A stretch of DNA of 64,000 nt from an uncultured Actinomycetes bacterium (GCA_937926105.1 CALANS010000050.1:62001-126000); one strand, 5' to 3'. Counted from the first letter of the stretch, positions 53,581 to 63,010 are shown. A program made the numbers and translations. Notes: generated by a model from the sequence alone, not told the origin.

Positions 53581-54159
53581 ATGAGAATCGGAGTTTCCGG
53601 AACCCACGGCGTCGGCAAATCGACATTGGCTGCGGGGCTCAGGGAGTGCCTGCCCGACCACGTTGTCGCCGACGAGCCGTATGACGTGTTGGTCGAGCGC
53701 GGGCACGAATTTGGATTCCCACCATCGACGGACGATCTGCGTGTGCTGATCGAATTCACGGTCCGCAGCCTCGTCGCGTCGCGCGATCCACACGTCATCT
53801 TCGATCGCACCCCATTGGACTATTTGGCCTACCTCACGGCGCTCGGCGCCGACCCAGCCGACGCCGTGGCCGCGGACCCGCTTCGCGCTGCGTTCGCCAC
53901 CGTCGACATCCTCGTGATCGTCCCGATCAGCGCGGCTGCCGACGCACTACTGCCCGCACCGGCGCTGCCCGCTCTCCGAAGCGCGGCGAATGACGCACTG
54001 CTCACTCTTGCGTACGACGATCCGTTCGACGCGTGGCCTGACACGCCGATCCTCGAACTGGACGCACCCCTACCCGACCGGCTCGGCCAGGCGCTCCGCG
54101 CGATACGCCAGATAGCCACGGACACGCGATCGCGGACGCCAACGACCGCCGCACCGTGA
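53581..54159 (+). CDS. Small P-loop nucleotide kinase-like ATPase (AAA_28/AAA_33 type)
   Basis: 192 aa. Walker A GTHGVGKST at 7-15, a DRTPLDYLAYLTA segment typical of nucleotide-kinase-like AAA_28 proteins, and Asp/Glu-rich C-terminus. GGAAGGGCGG upstream of ATG 53581. Such proteins phosphorylate nucleosides or nicotinamide derivatives, but no subfamily can be assigned. Confidence 0.78.
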   Translation: MRIGVSGTHGVGKSTLAAGLRECLPDHVVADEPYDVLVERGHEFGFPPSTDDLRVLIEFTVRSLVASRDPHVIFDRTPLDYLAYLTALGADPADAVAADPLRAAFATVDILVIVPISAAADALLPAPALPALRSAANDALLTLAYDDPFDAWPDTPILELDAPLPDRLGQALRAIRQIATDTRSRTPTTAAP

Positions 54160-54395
54160 GCACATCCCCGCCATGACGATGTAGCGATCGTGGGGCGGCG
54201 TCCGATTCGTTCTTCAGCAATGGTGCCGCTCAGCATTCCTGTTGCGGGATTGCTCATGGTGGGTCGCTTCCGGGCGTTCAGGAGTGAGCGGGCGTGGCAC
54301 CGACTGTGGAGGAGTCGGCGCCGCCGCTGGGTCTTGCGATGGCCGCGGCTTTGTAGGCTGGTGAGCGTGCAGGGCGGCCCCCGGTGGAGTGGTGG

Positions 54396-55301
54396 ATGAC
54401 AGTGGCGTCGTTGACCGCAGTGCAGTCGGCCCTGCTAGCGGAATGGTTGCCCGGGGCCCATCTGGTGCACGACCACAGCTGGGGTCTGGTCGGGACGACT
54501 GTGCTGCAGTTGCAGTGGCGCGGCGAGCACTACATCGCCAAGGCGGGCGACGCTTGCGACCATCACATCGCCCGAGAGCTGCGAGCACACCGCGAGTGGC
54601 TGGGTCCCTGGGTGAGATCAGGCCGGGCGCCACACCTGGTCCACGCCGACGCCGACGCCAAACTGCTCGTAACGGTTTACCTGCCCGGCCAGTTGGTGCA
54701 GGGCCATCCGGCCGAGTACACGCCCGACACGTACCGGCAGGCCGGTCGGCTGCTGGCCCAACTGCACGGCCAAGCGGCCGTCGAGGATAACTCGTTCGAG
54801 GCCCGCCAGCAGCGGAAGGTGCTCGCCTGCCTAGACCTGCCCCATGCGATCCCCGCGACGGTAGAAGAGCGGATTCGTCGAATCGTTGCCGCATGGCCCA
54901 CGCCCAGCAGCAGATGCGTGCCGACCCACGGCGACTGGCAACCTCGGAACTGGCTCGTCGACAACGGCGTGATCAAAGTGATCGACCTCGGCCGCGCCGA
55001 CCTGCGTCCTGCGTCCACCGACCTTCTGCGGCTCGCCGCGCAACAGTTCAGCGTCAGGCCAGAGCTGGAGCGAGCGTTCCTGGACGGTTACGGCGACGAC
55101 CCTCGAGAACCTGCCGCATGGCAGCGCCAACTGCTCGCTGAAGCTGTCGGCACGGCGATCTGGGCGCACCAGGTCGGAGACGAACTCTTCGAGCAACAAG
55201 GCCATCGGATGATCCAGCAAGCGCTCGGCGCAGCGACTCCGCGGGGTGAAGGATCGTCGTGCGGACGATCGGTGTTGTTCAGGCGGTCGCTCATACGATG
55301 A
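54396..55301 (+). CDS. Aminoglycoside-phosphotransferase-fold kinase (APH family)
   Basis: 301 aa. Catalytic loop HGDWQPRNWLVD with the Asp and Asn of the APH kinases, and IDLGRA replacing the IDFG metal loop. N-terminal lobe contains LVGTTVLQLQWRGEHYIAK with the ATP-binding Lys. ATG 54396 with GGAG 6 bases upstream. Many members phosphorylate small metabolites rather than antibiotics, so resistance should not be assumed. Confidence 0.85.
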   Translation: MTVASLTAVQSALLAEWLPGAHLVHDHSWGLVGTTVLQLQWRGEHYIAKAGDACDHHIARELRAHREWLGPWVRSGRAPHLVHADADAKLLVTVYLPGQLVQGHPAEYTPDTYRQAGRLLAQLHGQAAVEDNSFEARQQRKVLACLDLPHAIPATVEERIRRIVAAWPTPSSRCVPTHGDWQPRNWLVDNGVIKVIDLGRADLRPASTDLLRLAAQQFSVRPELERAFLDGYGDDPREPAAWQRQLLAEAVGTAIWAHQVGDELFEQQGHRMIQQALGAATPRGEGSSCGRSVLFRRSLIR

Positions 55302-55420
55302 CCAGGCGCCCGGTTTGCGTTTCTTCGCAATCTTGGCTGCTAGTTCCCCGACGCTAAAGGCCCATACCAGCACTTCGACTGGTACATGATTGCGGGCTCA
55401 GGCACCTGCGGCCCGGAGTG

Positions 55421-56194
55421 TCAGTCGCCCGGCATTCCGGTGGGCACGGGCGCACCATCGACGTACACGGTGGCGCTACGCCAGAAGCACAGTAGGTCCT
55501 GGACGGGCACAGCGTCGTTCAATGGTGCGGGGTAAAACCATGCAACGTCGCGCGCGTCACCGGCGCTCAGGTACGACGCCTGTCCCTTGTAGGCGCAGGT
55601 GGTGTGCGTGTCCGACGGTGTCAGCAGATCCGTGCGTACATCCTCGCGCGGCAAGTACCACCGCACCGGCAGCCCGGTCTCGAACAGCGCCACGGGGTGC
55701 GTGGACTCGGCCACTAACGTGCCGTCGATCTCCACCCGTACGTGCCGGTCGCTGCGGAGCACATCGATGCGGGCGTAGGGGTCGTGCGGGTGGCTCACCA
55801 CCAGTTCGTCCTCTTCTCGCCACACGAACCGATCGAAGCGAACGACGAGCCGGCCGTCCAGGGACGGATCGTCGGGGCGGAAGGCGACCTCGCCCACACC
55901 GTCGGCGTGTAGGGACGTGCCCGGAGTGGTGTGCCACTCCGGGTGGTACGGCTCAAGCACCGGGCCCAGACGCTCCGGAAGTGGCGCGGGTCGATGCTCG
56001 GTCAGGGTGAGATGCAGATCTCTCGGCGGCACAGCATATTGCGGCACGACGCGGCGTGGTTCCCACACCAGCACGGCGTCGCAGGAATCGACGACGGTTT
56101 CGCCGTGCAACGCGGCGCGGACACGTTTCTGGGTGCTGACGAAGCGCAGTTCCGGGAGCGAGCGAAGCGCCTGCTCGCGCAGATCAATGGCCAT
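55421..56194 (-). CDS. DUF427 protein (two-unit)
   Basis: 257 aa from ATG 56194 (a TTG two codons upstream is possible). Two DUF427 units: the second carries the typical block VRIEIDG-like VEIDGTLVAESTHPVALFET, LPVRWYLPREDVR, followed by TTCAYKGQASYLS and AWFYPAP. A small beta-rich fold; relatives occur in isonitrile and nucleotide pathways, mostly of unknown function. Convergent with the APH gene. Confidence 0.88.
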   Translation of the reverse strand: MAIDLREQALRSLPELRFVSTQKRVRAALHGETVVDSCDAVLVWEPRRVVPQYAVPPRDLHLTLTEHRPAPLPERLGPVLEPYHPEWHTTPGTSLHADGVGEVAFRPDDPSLDGRLVVRFDRFVWREEDELVVSHPHDPYARIDVLRSDRHVRVEIDGTLVAESTHPVALFETGLPVRWYLPREDVRTDLLTPSDTHTTCAYKGQASYLSAGDARDVAWFYPAPLNDAVPVQDLLCFWRSATVYVDGAPVPTGMPGD

Positions 56195-56500
56195 GGTCAA
56201 GTGTGCGCCGTCACCGGCCTAAGCGCCAAGGCCGGCCCGGCAGCCGACCGCGAGCGGCGACAAGTGCCGTTCGGCGATGCCGGATGTCGAGATCGCCCCT
56301 CACCACAGCGTGTTCGGGCTACGGCAGAGGGCTGGAGAGTCCGGGGGATGTGGTCGGCGCGCACCGTTACCTCGGAGTGAGGGCCCGATACGATGCCGCA
56401 AACTGCGCCGATTGAGGATCGGCTTGCGGACATGCAGTGGTGGTTTCATGGGTGCCGGGCGGGGCTTTGTCAACTGGTGGCCGGTTTAGGTGGCGGCGTG
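56195..56500. other. Intergenic stretch, no gene seen
   Basis: 306 bases between the divergent/convergent neighbours DUF427 and DUF3817. Short plus-strand frames lack ribosome sites; a GGAGAG near 56333 is not followed by a credible start. Only promoter functions for DUF427 are expected. Confidence 0.4.
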
Positions 56501-57013
56501 CTACTTTCGGCCGCCGGGCGGTCCGATGATCAGCAGCGTCGTCATGATGGCAGCGACCGCCACGACGAACGTGATGGCGAGCAGCAGAGGGCGGGCGAGG
56601 AACCAGCGCAGCAGCCTTTCTGTGATGGTGTGATCGCGCGGGTCGTCAGTGGGGGTGTGGCGCCAGTCGCCGTCGAGCAGGTTCTTCCGCTCGAGGTGCC
56701 GGTCGAACGGGATGGTTGCGTAGGGCACGATCGCAATGGCCACGGCGGCGGCGATCCGCCGGGCCGTCCACCGCTGATTGACCCCGACAATTCCGGCCGT
56801 GAGCGCGTAGGTGATGAAGATGAGCCCGTGGATGGACCCGCCGACCAGTACCGCAACGGGCAGGTCGGCCGCGTACTTGAGCACCATGCCGACGATCAGG
56901 ATCGTCCAGGTGACCGTCTCCGCGACAGCAGCCTTTCGATAGAGCGCGCCGGGAGAGGTCCGATCGGCGTTGGCGCTCTTTCGGCCTGTGGTGACGGTGA
57001 TGGGGCGACTCAT
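56501..57013 (-). CDS. DUF3817 membrane protein
   Basis: 170 aa with four predicted membrane helices. The DUF3817 core is plain: YRKAAVAETVTWTILIVGMV, LVGGSIHGLIFITYAL, IAIVPYATIPFDRHLERKNL. ATG 57013 has AAGGAG 9 bases upstream. Lies 101 bp after ccsB in the same direction. A C-terminal extension with an extra helix is unusual. Function unknown. Confidence 0.86.
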   Translation of the reverse strand: MSRPITVTTGRKSANADRTSPGALYRKAAVAETVTWTILIVGMVLKYAADLPVAVLVGGSIHGLIFITYALTAGIVGVNQRWTARRIAAAVAIAIVPYATIPFDRHLERKNLLDGDWRHTPTDDPRDHTITERLLRWFLARPLLLAITFVVAVAAIMTTLLIIGPPGGRK

Positions 57014-57114
57014 TGTTTCGATGCTCCTTGGCGGCATGTCGGGGCGATGCAGGCGGTCATCGTGCGGTGTCCCGTCATCGGGTCTCGGGCGATGCTGGTC
57101 GGCGTTTGTGGGCG

Positions 57115-58131
57115 TTAGTTCAGTCCGGCGTAGGAGTGCAGGCCGGAGATGACGAGGTTGACGAAGAAGAGGTTGAAGATGATGGTGACCAGGCCGGCGA
57201 CGGCGATCCAGGCGGCGGGTTTTCCGCGCCAGCCGGCGGTGGCGCGAGCGTGCAGATACCCGGCGTAGACGATCCAGGTCGCCAGCGAGACGGTCTCTTT
57301 CGGGTCCCAACTCCAGTAGGAGCCCCAGGCGACTTCGGCCCACAGTGCGCCGGCGATGATCGCGAATGTGTAGAACGGGAACGCGATGATCGCGACGCGG
57401 TAGGCGATCCGGTCCAGGGTGTCGGCCGTGGGCAGCCTCGTCACCGCGCGTCGGCCGGCCAGCGCCCCGGTGAGGGCCCGGTTGTCGTATCGCAGTCGGG
57501 CGAGGTAGGCGAGGGAGGCCAGCCCGGAGAACAGGAGCACGCCCGAGGACAGTGAGATCGCCGTGACGTGGACGTTGAGCCAGTAGCTGTTGAGGATCGG
57601 CACGACGGGTGCCGATCGGGTGTAGAGCACGGTACCGTCGAGGAAGACCAGTACCGCGATCGGCGTCATGACATAAATGCCCATCGCCCGCGCGGCGTGG
57701 TTCTTCCACAGCGCGATGAGCCATCCGGCGACCGCGGCGCCGGTGACCACGAGCGCGAACTCGTACATGTTCGCCCACGGCCCGCGCTGCACAGACAGTC
57801 CGCGCAACACCAATGCAGCGACGTGCAGGCAAAAGCCCACGGCGGTGACGATGACGGCTGCCCTGCCGACACGTTCGATCATCGACGGGCCGGTGGAGCC
57901 GGGCGCTGTCGGCGGCAGGGAGGGTCCTGCGGACAGTTCCGGCCTGCTGGCCGGCACGTGCGGCGTTGCGCTGGCCGACGCTGCGACCGATTGCGCCGCG
58001 ACCGACTGCGCCGCGCGGGGCGCCCGGTGGGCGGCGGTCTTCACGACGTGGCACACCAGGGCGACCAGGTAGCCGGCCATCGCGCCCTCGAAGGCGAGGT
58101 CCGACAGGTCGGACAGCGTCTGGTCGATCAC
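57115..58131 (-). CDS. ccsB: Cytochrome c biogenesis protein CcsB (CcsA/ResC type)
   Basis: 338 aa heme-handling membrane protein of system II. The WWD-type heme motif appears as WGSYWSWDPKET, with conserved His residues in the flanking helices and NMYEFALVVTG near the middle. Residues about 35-85 form an Ala/Pro-rich insertion between helix 1 and 2. GTG 58131 with GAGGAG 7 bases upstream. Its usual partners ResB/Ccs1 and CcdA are not in the window, so this copy is separated from the canonical cluster. Confidence 0.9.
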   Translation of the reverse strand: MIDQTLSDLSDLAFEGAMAGYLVALVCHVVKTAAHRAPRAAQSVAAQSVAASASATPHVPASRPELSAGPSLPPTAPGSTGPSMIERVGRAAVIVTAVGFCLHVAALVLRGLSVQRGPWANMYEFALVVTGAAVAGWLIALWKNHAARAMGIYVMTPIAVLVFLDGTVLYTRSAPVVPILNSYWLNVHVTAISLSSGVLLFSGLASLAYLARLRYDNRALTGALAGRRAVTRLPTADTLDRIAYRVAIIAFPFYTFAIIAGALWAEVAWGSYWSWDPKETVSLATWIVYAGYLHARATAGWRGKPAAWIAVAGLVTIIFNLFFVNLVISGLHSYAGLN

Positions 58132-58216
58132 GCGTGGTCTCCTCGGTCGGCACGTGCGGTCAGCGTGCTGGGTACGTACCTGCCCGGCCCGGCAGGATGA
58201 CGGGTGGTCCCGGGCC

Positions 58217-58234
58217 CGCCGGCACTAGCCGGCG
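58217..58234 (-). terminator. Hairpin overlapping the end of the monooxygenase-like gene
   Basis: CGCCGGC-ACTA-GCCGGCG, a perfect 7-bp stem spanning the stop codon of the gene that reads leftward. Confidence 0.5.
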
Positions 58235-58518
58235 ACATCGGTGTAGGTGGACAGCCGGTGGCTGTCGGCGAACACGCGCCGCTGCCCGTGGTGCGCGGAA
58301 TGGAAGGCATCGGATGCGAGATACGCCTGATAGGCGTCCTTGTCGGTGAACTCCAGTACGGCGAGATAGCTACGGTCGTCCTCGTTGGGTCGTAGCAGGA
58401 GTGAGCGCCGCAGTCCGGGCACGGCGGTGAGGGTTGCCTTCATGCTGGCGGTGAATGCCTGCTCGAATTCCGGCCGGTTGCCCGGCGAGACGGTCAGTTC
58501 GGTAACAGCGGTATACAT
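58225..58518 (-). CDS. Antibiotic-biosynthesis-monooxygenase-like (ABM) dimeric alpha+beta protein
   Basis: 97 aa. TAVTELTVSPGNRPEFEQAF and the C-terminal half FTDKDAYQAYLASDAFHSAH are typical of the ABM ferredoxin-like fold; the conserved Asn/His of quinone-type monooxygenases are not obvious, so enzymatic activity is uncertain. GGGAGGAA lies directly before ATG 58518. Co-directional with the ABC exporter genes upstream, 45 bp away. Confidence 0.82.
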   Translation of the reverse strand: MYTAVTELTVSPGNRPEFEQAFTASMKATLTAVPGLRRSLLLRPNEDDRSYLAVLEFTDKDAYQAYLASDAFHSAHHGQRRVFADSHRLSTYTDVAG

Positions 58519-58563
58519 TGATTCCTCCCTGTCGGGTCCTGGTGGTATTCCGGCGGTGGAGTG

Positions 58564-59397
58564 TTAGCTGACATCGCGGCGGATCGAAGTCCGCACGGCG
58601 ATGGCGGTGATCACGACGGCGTATCCGATCATGACGAGCGCGGCGAGCCACGGGTTGAGTAGCACGGCGCCGGTCGCGGAGCCGAACGCGCGGTGCCCGC
58701 TGAACGCCAGGGACTGAACCGCACCGCCCGGCAGGTAGGGGTAGATCGGCCGGACGGCGGCAATGCTGTTGATGGTCTGCTCGATCGCGAACAGGTAGAC
58801 CAGCAGCACCCCCACGGCGACGATCTGGTTGCGCAGCAGCGCGCCGACCGCGACCCCGACGGCCGTCATGATGGCGATGGCCGCGGTGCCGCCGACGATG
58901 GCGCGGGTGAGCCCGGCCGCGGACAACGTGCCGTTGAGCAGGCTCCGGGCCGACAGCCACGGCGCGGCAACCGCCGTGCACACCGCGACGACGATGACGC
59001 CGACGATAAGCCCGTAGCCGGCCAGCACGATCAGCTTGGCGCTGATGAGCCGGCCGCGATGGGGGACGGCAAGATAGCTCGCGGTGATGGTCCGGTGGCG
59101 GTATTCCCCGGCGACAGCCGTGATTCCAACGATCGCCGTGATCATGTAGGCGGTCTGTACGCCGCCGATCAGCGCACCGGTGAAGATGTCCAGCGGGCTG
59201 TGGTCGCTGGGGTTCGCACCGGCGACCGTCAGGATCGTCACGAGCACCGCGACGGCGACTGCAACCAGGCCGAGGACCCACCAGGTGCGGGTAGTGACGA
59301 GTTTGCTGACCTCGATATGCAACGCTACGCGCAGTCTGGCACTTGCGTCGCCGCCCTGACGTGTCGTGGCGACGTGCTCGAGTGTGGGTGCGCTCAT
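58564..59397 (-). CDS. ABC-2-type transporter permease
   Basis: 277 aa, about six helices (for example VLGLVAVAVAVLVTILTVAG, YMITAIVGITAVAGEYRHRT with the conserved YRHRTI, GVLLVYLFAIEQTINSIAAV). The GEYRHRTI motif is shared by permeases of bacitracin- and lantibiotic-type ABC-2 systems. ATG 59397 overlaps the ATPase stop by 4 bases. Likely an exporter controlled by the divergent TetR. Confidence 0.88.
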   Translation of the reverse strand: MSAPTLEHVATTRQGGDASARLRVALHIEVSKLVTTRTWWVLGLVAVAVAVLVTILTVAGANPSDHSPLDIFTGALIGGVQTAYMITAIVGITAVAGEYRHRTITASYLAVPHRGRLISAKLIVLAGYGLIVGVIVVAVCTAVAAPWLSARSLLNGTLSAAGLTRAIVGGTAAIAIMTAVGVAVGALLRNQIVAVGVLLVYLFAIEQTINSIAAVRPIYPYLPGGAVQSLAFSGHRAFGSATGAVLLNPWLAALVMIGYAVVITAIAVRTSIRRDVS

Positions 59398-60332
59398 CGG
59401 CTGGCTCCCACCGTGTCGGCCGACACGGCATCGGTGTCGGTGAGTTTGAAGAAGAGGTCTTCGAGATTCCCTGACTCCGTGACCAGCTCGGATAGCGCAA
59501 TGCCCGCATCGCGCGCCAGCTCGCCTACTCTGGCGGCATCCACACCGTGCAGCACAAGCGTGTCCTGTCCGACGGTGTCGACCACCGCCGATGCATCGCC
59601 ATGCGAAGCGATCGCCGCCGACAGGCCGGCCGCGTCGGTGCAGGTGACACGCACCGCGGTTGTTCCGACCGCGTCCACGTCACCGTCGAAGACGACGCGC
59701 CCGTGATCGATGACGACGACCGCGTCCACGATGTGCTGCATCTCGGTGAGCAGGTGACTGGATACCAGCACGGTGTGGCCGGCCGCGGCTTCATCGCGCA
59801 GCAGGCCGCGGAGCCAACGGATGCCCTCGGGATCGAGTCCGTTCGTGGGTTCATCACAGATCAGCACCGGCGGGTCGGTCAACAGCGCGGCGGCAATCCC
59901 GAGGCGCTGACGCATCCCCAGCGAATAGCCCCGCACATGCTGCCGGCCGGCGGCGGCCAGGCCAACCCGGTCGAGGACCTCGTCGATCCGCTTGTCGGGG
60001 ATACCGGCGGCGCCCGCGTACGTGCGCAGATGATCGCGGCCCGAACGGCCCGGGTGAAACCCGTTGGCTTCCAACAAAGCACCGACCGTCGCGCTCGGCG
60101 AGTCCAACTCCTCATACCGCCGCCCGCCGATCAGCGTCTGACCCGCCGTCGGCGTGATCAAACCCAGAAGCATCCGCAGCGTCGTCGTCTTGCCGGCTCC
60201 GTTCGGGCCCAGAAACCCCGTCACCCGGCCCGGCTGGACCGTGAAACTCACGTCATCGACCGCCGCGTTCCGGCCGAATCGTTTACGGACCGCGTCCACC
60301 CTGATCTCGCACGGGGCTTGTCGTGTTTGCAT
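59394..60332 (-). CDS. ABC-2-type transporter ATPase
   Basis: 312 aa. Walker A GPNGAGKTT, Q-loop, signature SLGMRQR, Walker B VLICDEP and H-loop SSHLL all present; the C-terminal 100 residues are the typical drug-exporter (BcrA-like) extension. ATG 60332 with AGGAAG 4 bases upstream. Works with the permease encoded immediately downstream. Confidence 0.92.
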   Translation of the reverse strand: MQTRQAPCEIRVDAVRKRFGRNAAVDDVSFTVQPGRVTGFLGPNGAGKTTTLRMLLGLITPTAGQTLIGGRRYEELDSPSATVGALLEANGFHPGRSGRDHLRTYAGAAGIPDKRIDEVLDRVGLAAAGRQHVRGYSLGMRQRLGIAAALLTDPPVLICDEPTNGLDPEGIRWLRGLLRDEAAAGHTVLVSSHLLTEMQHIVDAVVVIDHGRVVFDGDVDAVGTTAVRVTCTDAAGLSAAIASHGDASAVVDTVGQDTLVLHGVDAARVGELARDAGIALSELVTESGNLEDLFFKLTDTDAVSADTVGASR

Positions 60333-60450
60333 CGAACTTCCTGCCTGCCAGTCGCTACAGCGATCGGCACTAACGTAAGAAGGGCACAGCGCACGTGATT
60401 GACACTATGTACAGGTACTATACAACGTGTAAGGAAGGGGGTGCACAGCG
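60333..60450. promoter_or_regulatory. Divergent promoter region, ABC exporter and TetR
   Basis: 118 bases between the exporter ATPase and the TetR gene. It is notably AT-richer around 60396-60430 (TTGACA at 60399-60404, followed by GTACAGGTAC and CTATAC), with an imperfect ACACTATGTAC / GTACTATA-type symmetry that could be the TetR operator. Exact operator bounds uncertain. Confidence 0.5.
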
Positions 60451-61122
60451 ATGTCAGTCACGCCGACAGGTCCAGTCGCGCGGTGGGACGCGACCGTGGC
60501 CGAACACAAGCACCAGCAGCTACTGCGCATCGGTCGAGCTGCCGTCGAGCTGGTCGCCGGCCAAGGAATCTCCGCGGCAACAATGACCGCTCTTGCCCGG
60601 GCGGTCGGCGTTTCGCGGGCCACGCTCTATAACTACGTCCCGGACGTCGCCACTGCGATCCGGCGCTATCTCGCCGCGCATACAGAGGACTTCTACACCG
60701 CTGTTGCCACCGCCGTCGCCGAAGAAACCGGCGCCGAAGCGCAACTGCGCCGTTACATCAGCGAGCAAGTTGCATACGCGGCCGGGCACGACCACCGCGT
60801 CGCCGCTGCACTGGCCGCAATCGGTGCCGCAGTCCCCGAGGCCGACTCGGCCACCGCACACGGAAAGCGCCACCCAGAAATACTGGAACGCATCCTCGAC
60901 GACGGGGTACAAACCGGGATCTTCCGCGCCGCGCCCGCGGGCGTGCACGCTACCCTGATCATCCGACTGCTCTACAGCACCCCGACGCTGATTGATGACC
61001 TCCACCTATCACAAGCCGAAACCACCTCAGCCATCACCGACCTCATCTTCCACGGCATCAGCCCCGCCGAGCCCCGTACCCCCACCCAACGCACGCCGGC
61101 ACCGCGTAGCACTGCGAGATGA
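60451..61122 (+). CDS. TetR-family regulator of the divergent ABC exporter
   Basis: 223 aa. Helix-turn-helix about 22-67: LLRIGRAAVELVAGQGISAA, MTALARAVGVSRATLYNYV. Ligand domain with no named subfamily and a Pro/Thr-rich C-terminal tail. GGAAGGGGG lies upstream of ATG 60451. Divergence from the exporter genes suggests efflux-pump repression. Confidence 0.88.
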   Translation: MSVTPTGPVARWDATVAEHKHQQLLRIGRAAVELVAGQGISAATMTALARAVGVSRATLYNYVPDVATAIRRYLAAHTEDFYTAVATAVAEETGAEAQLRRYISEQVAYAAGHDHRVAAALAAIGAAVPEADSATAHGKRHPEILERILDDGVQTGIFRAAPAGVHATLIIRLLYSTPTLIDDLHLSQAETTSAITDLIFHGISPAEPRTPTQRTPAPRSTAR

Positions 61123-61410
61123 CGTCGAGAGATGATCGACATTGCGGCGCGCCCGAGAGCAGCACGAACCACGACGCTCGAAATCAGTAGAACGGGCTTC
61201 ACCTTTCTCCCGTGGGTCGGACGCGTCCCGGCACCAGGTGCGGAGCCCTGACCGGACCGGCATAGATCGGCTGCTCAGCAGCCGTGCGCAATTGGATCTT
61301 CGTCACCACATGACCCGCCCTGACGCATCGCCGGAGCTGGGTGCCATACGGACGGGCCGTGGTGCGAGGCAAGACTGTCACGCCGTGAACGCTGTGCCGA
61401 CAACAGATAG

Positions 61411-61602
61411 TCAACCGACGTGAGCGCCGCTTGAAACTCGGCGCGCTCCCTGCCGACCGAGGTAGCGAAGCGGCGCCATCGCCGGGTTGGCGTGGCCAGC
61501 CATGTCGGCGATCTGCCGCAGGTGCACTCCGAGATCCCCAAGTCGCGTGAGGAACTTACGCCGGCAAGATGCGCAGCGCGACCCACGCAGGTCCGCATCA
61601 TC
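61411..61602 (-). pseudogene. C-terminal relic of a tyrosine recombinase (phage/ICE integrase)
   Basis: One frame from about 61600 down to a TGA at 61411 reads DLRGSRCASCRRKFLTRLGD, LGVHLRQIADMAGHANPAM and PLRYLGR, the box II region of tyrosine recombinases (HDLRR..., AGVHLRQIADLAGHANPATT, R-Y). The catalytic His of HxLR is altered to Ala (DADLR) and the tail switches frame (SVDYLL is in the adjacent frame). Immediately upstream in the same frame is a stop, so only this fragment survives. Confidence 0.72.
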
Positions 61603-61840
61603 TAGCTATTCGCGCTCGAGGCGCCCGCGCGGGTGCCTCGGGTGGACGGCCGGTGACGGTAGACCGAGGATCGCGCGAGCCGCCAATCGCGGCGACGAAC
61701 AACGGCGCCAATCGATGACACAAATGGGGCACGAGTTGTCCACCCTGACCCGGCAGGTCGGCACCAAGAACGACGCCAGCATGGGAGATGTCGGCTTCTC
61801 GCCCCGCGGTCGGTTCACGAACACCAAGCCGAGCGTTCCC

Positions 61841-61871
61841 GCTGGTCAGGGCTCTCCCCGGTTGGACTCGA
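61841..61871. repeat. Left copy of a tRNA-Asn 3'-end direct repeat (att-like)
   Basis: 31 bases that match 62853-62882, the T-arm and acceptor 3' end of tRNA-Asn plus 11 bases beyond it, with one inserted base. Only this part of the tRNA is present here, as expected for an attachment site left by an element integrated into the tRNA gene. Confidence 0.75.
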
Positions 61872-61912
61872 GTAAATATGACGCACATCACGGTGGAAAA
61901 CGCAGATCATAG

Positions 61913-62092
61913 CATTTGATATCGCTTGTATTGCAACCGCTCTCGGACTTCTCCAAGTCCCGGACGATCACGCCAGATCACCGGTTCGGTTTCCAACGAT
62001 CGACGCGTGCCGGAGCAACGCTGCTAGACACCGCCCGGGCGTTCCCGCGCGCCCGGCCCGCGATGCTCACCGCGCTGGAGATCCTGCTGTGA
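61913..62092 (+). pseudogene. Short frame coupled to the AbiEii relic (possible antitoxin tail)
   Basis: An open frame running to a TGA at 62090-62092 that overlaps the next start (GTGA). Its C-terminus RAFPRARPAMLTALEILL could be the end of an AbiEi-type antitoxin; no N-terminal DNA-binding domain remains and no ATG or GTG start is visible. Identity rests on position only. Confidence 0.35.
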
Positions 62093-62520
62093 CGGATCGT
62101 GCCCGGCACGACAGCGCGGCCGGGCACGCTTACCTTCAACTTCGGGCGCGGGCAAAGGCGGCCGACCGCGCCACAGACGAATACCTGCGCCTGTACGCGC
62201 TGGAGGGGCTGGTCGCTCGGCTGGCCGCTTCCCCTCGCAGGACGGACCTGGTCGTCAAAGGCGGTGCGCCTCTCGCCGCTTACGATCTGCGTCGCCCGAC
62301 CGCCGACCTCGATCTGTCCAGCCTCTTCCTGTCGAACGAGGTCGACGCCCGTTACGTCCATGATCATCGACGTAGCACGCACCGAGCCCCCACGCGACGA
62401 CGGGCTCGCGTTCGATACCCGGAGCACGACGGCGCAGGTCATCCATGACGAGGACGAGTACCCGGGAGTCCGAGTCAGCATGACGGCCCACCTGACGACC
62501 GCCTTAGAATCGGTCCCGGC
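62089..62520 (+). pseudogene. AbiEii-type nucleotidyltransferase toxin, frameshifted and truncated
   Basis: GTG 62089 starts a frame containing YLRLYALEGLVARLAASP and VVKGGAPLAAYDLRRPTADL, DLS, the nucleotidyltransferase GG...DxD core of AbiEii toxins. Near 62350 homology passes to the adjacent frame (DVARTEPPRDDGLAFDTRST, EDEYPGVRVSMTAHL), so a base is lost or gained there; after about 62520 no further family sequence is seen although the intact protein is about 280-300 aa. A dead abortive-infection/TA gene inside a probable island remnant. Confidence 0.75.
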
Positions 62521-62852
62521 AGGCCGGACGACATCCCGCACTCCTCCGCCCGGTTGCGAAGGCACACCGCACGGGCAACAGTCCGAACAACAACCATCGA
62601 GCCACCACACGTGATCGCGTGCGCGCCCTCCCACCTGCAACGCTACGGTTTGCTTGCGCTTCGGCTGCGCCGCAGCAACGGCCGTTGTGATCGCCCACGA
62701 TTGCCCTGCGGACTGCTCGCGACCACTCACGCGGTGGGTCCCGTCGATCTGAAGCGGGAACGCCCCAGACGCCTTCGATAGAAGGATCGGAGGCGCGTCC
62801 AGCACTCGGGATCGCGCGACGGGAGCGGTGTGTCGAGGGCCAGGCGCGTTCG
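62521..62852. other. Tail of the island remnant, no gene seen
   Basis: About 330 bases of lower coding regularity between the toxin relic and tRNA-Asn. Frames on both strands are short and lack ribosome sites or motifs. Presumably decayed cargo. Confidence 0.4.
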
Positions 62853-62863
62853 GCTGGTCAGGG

Positions 62864-62936
<73 letters not shown>

Positions 62937-62958
62937 CCGGCTCCCACACGTGCATGCA

Positions 62959-63010
62959 AACCAACAACCGTCCGATTAACAGTCTGACGATTGCCGGCTC
63001 CCACGCGTGC
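62959..63010. repeat. Partial tandem duplicate of tRNA-Asn and its 5' flank
   Basis: 62959-62984 repeats 62882-62907 (anticodon and T-arm segment, 26 of 26 identical) and 62994-63010 repeats 62937-62953 (16 of 17 identical, the tRNA 5' flank). Relative to the source, 20 bases containing the D-arm and acceptor are deleted, so the copy cannot fold as a tRNA. Confidence 0.8.

Noticed and set aside
61238..61254. Inverted 12-base match to the tRNA-Asn 3' flank (GGAGCCCTGACC)
   Set aside because: Too short and in the opposite orientation; may be chance, so not called an att site.
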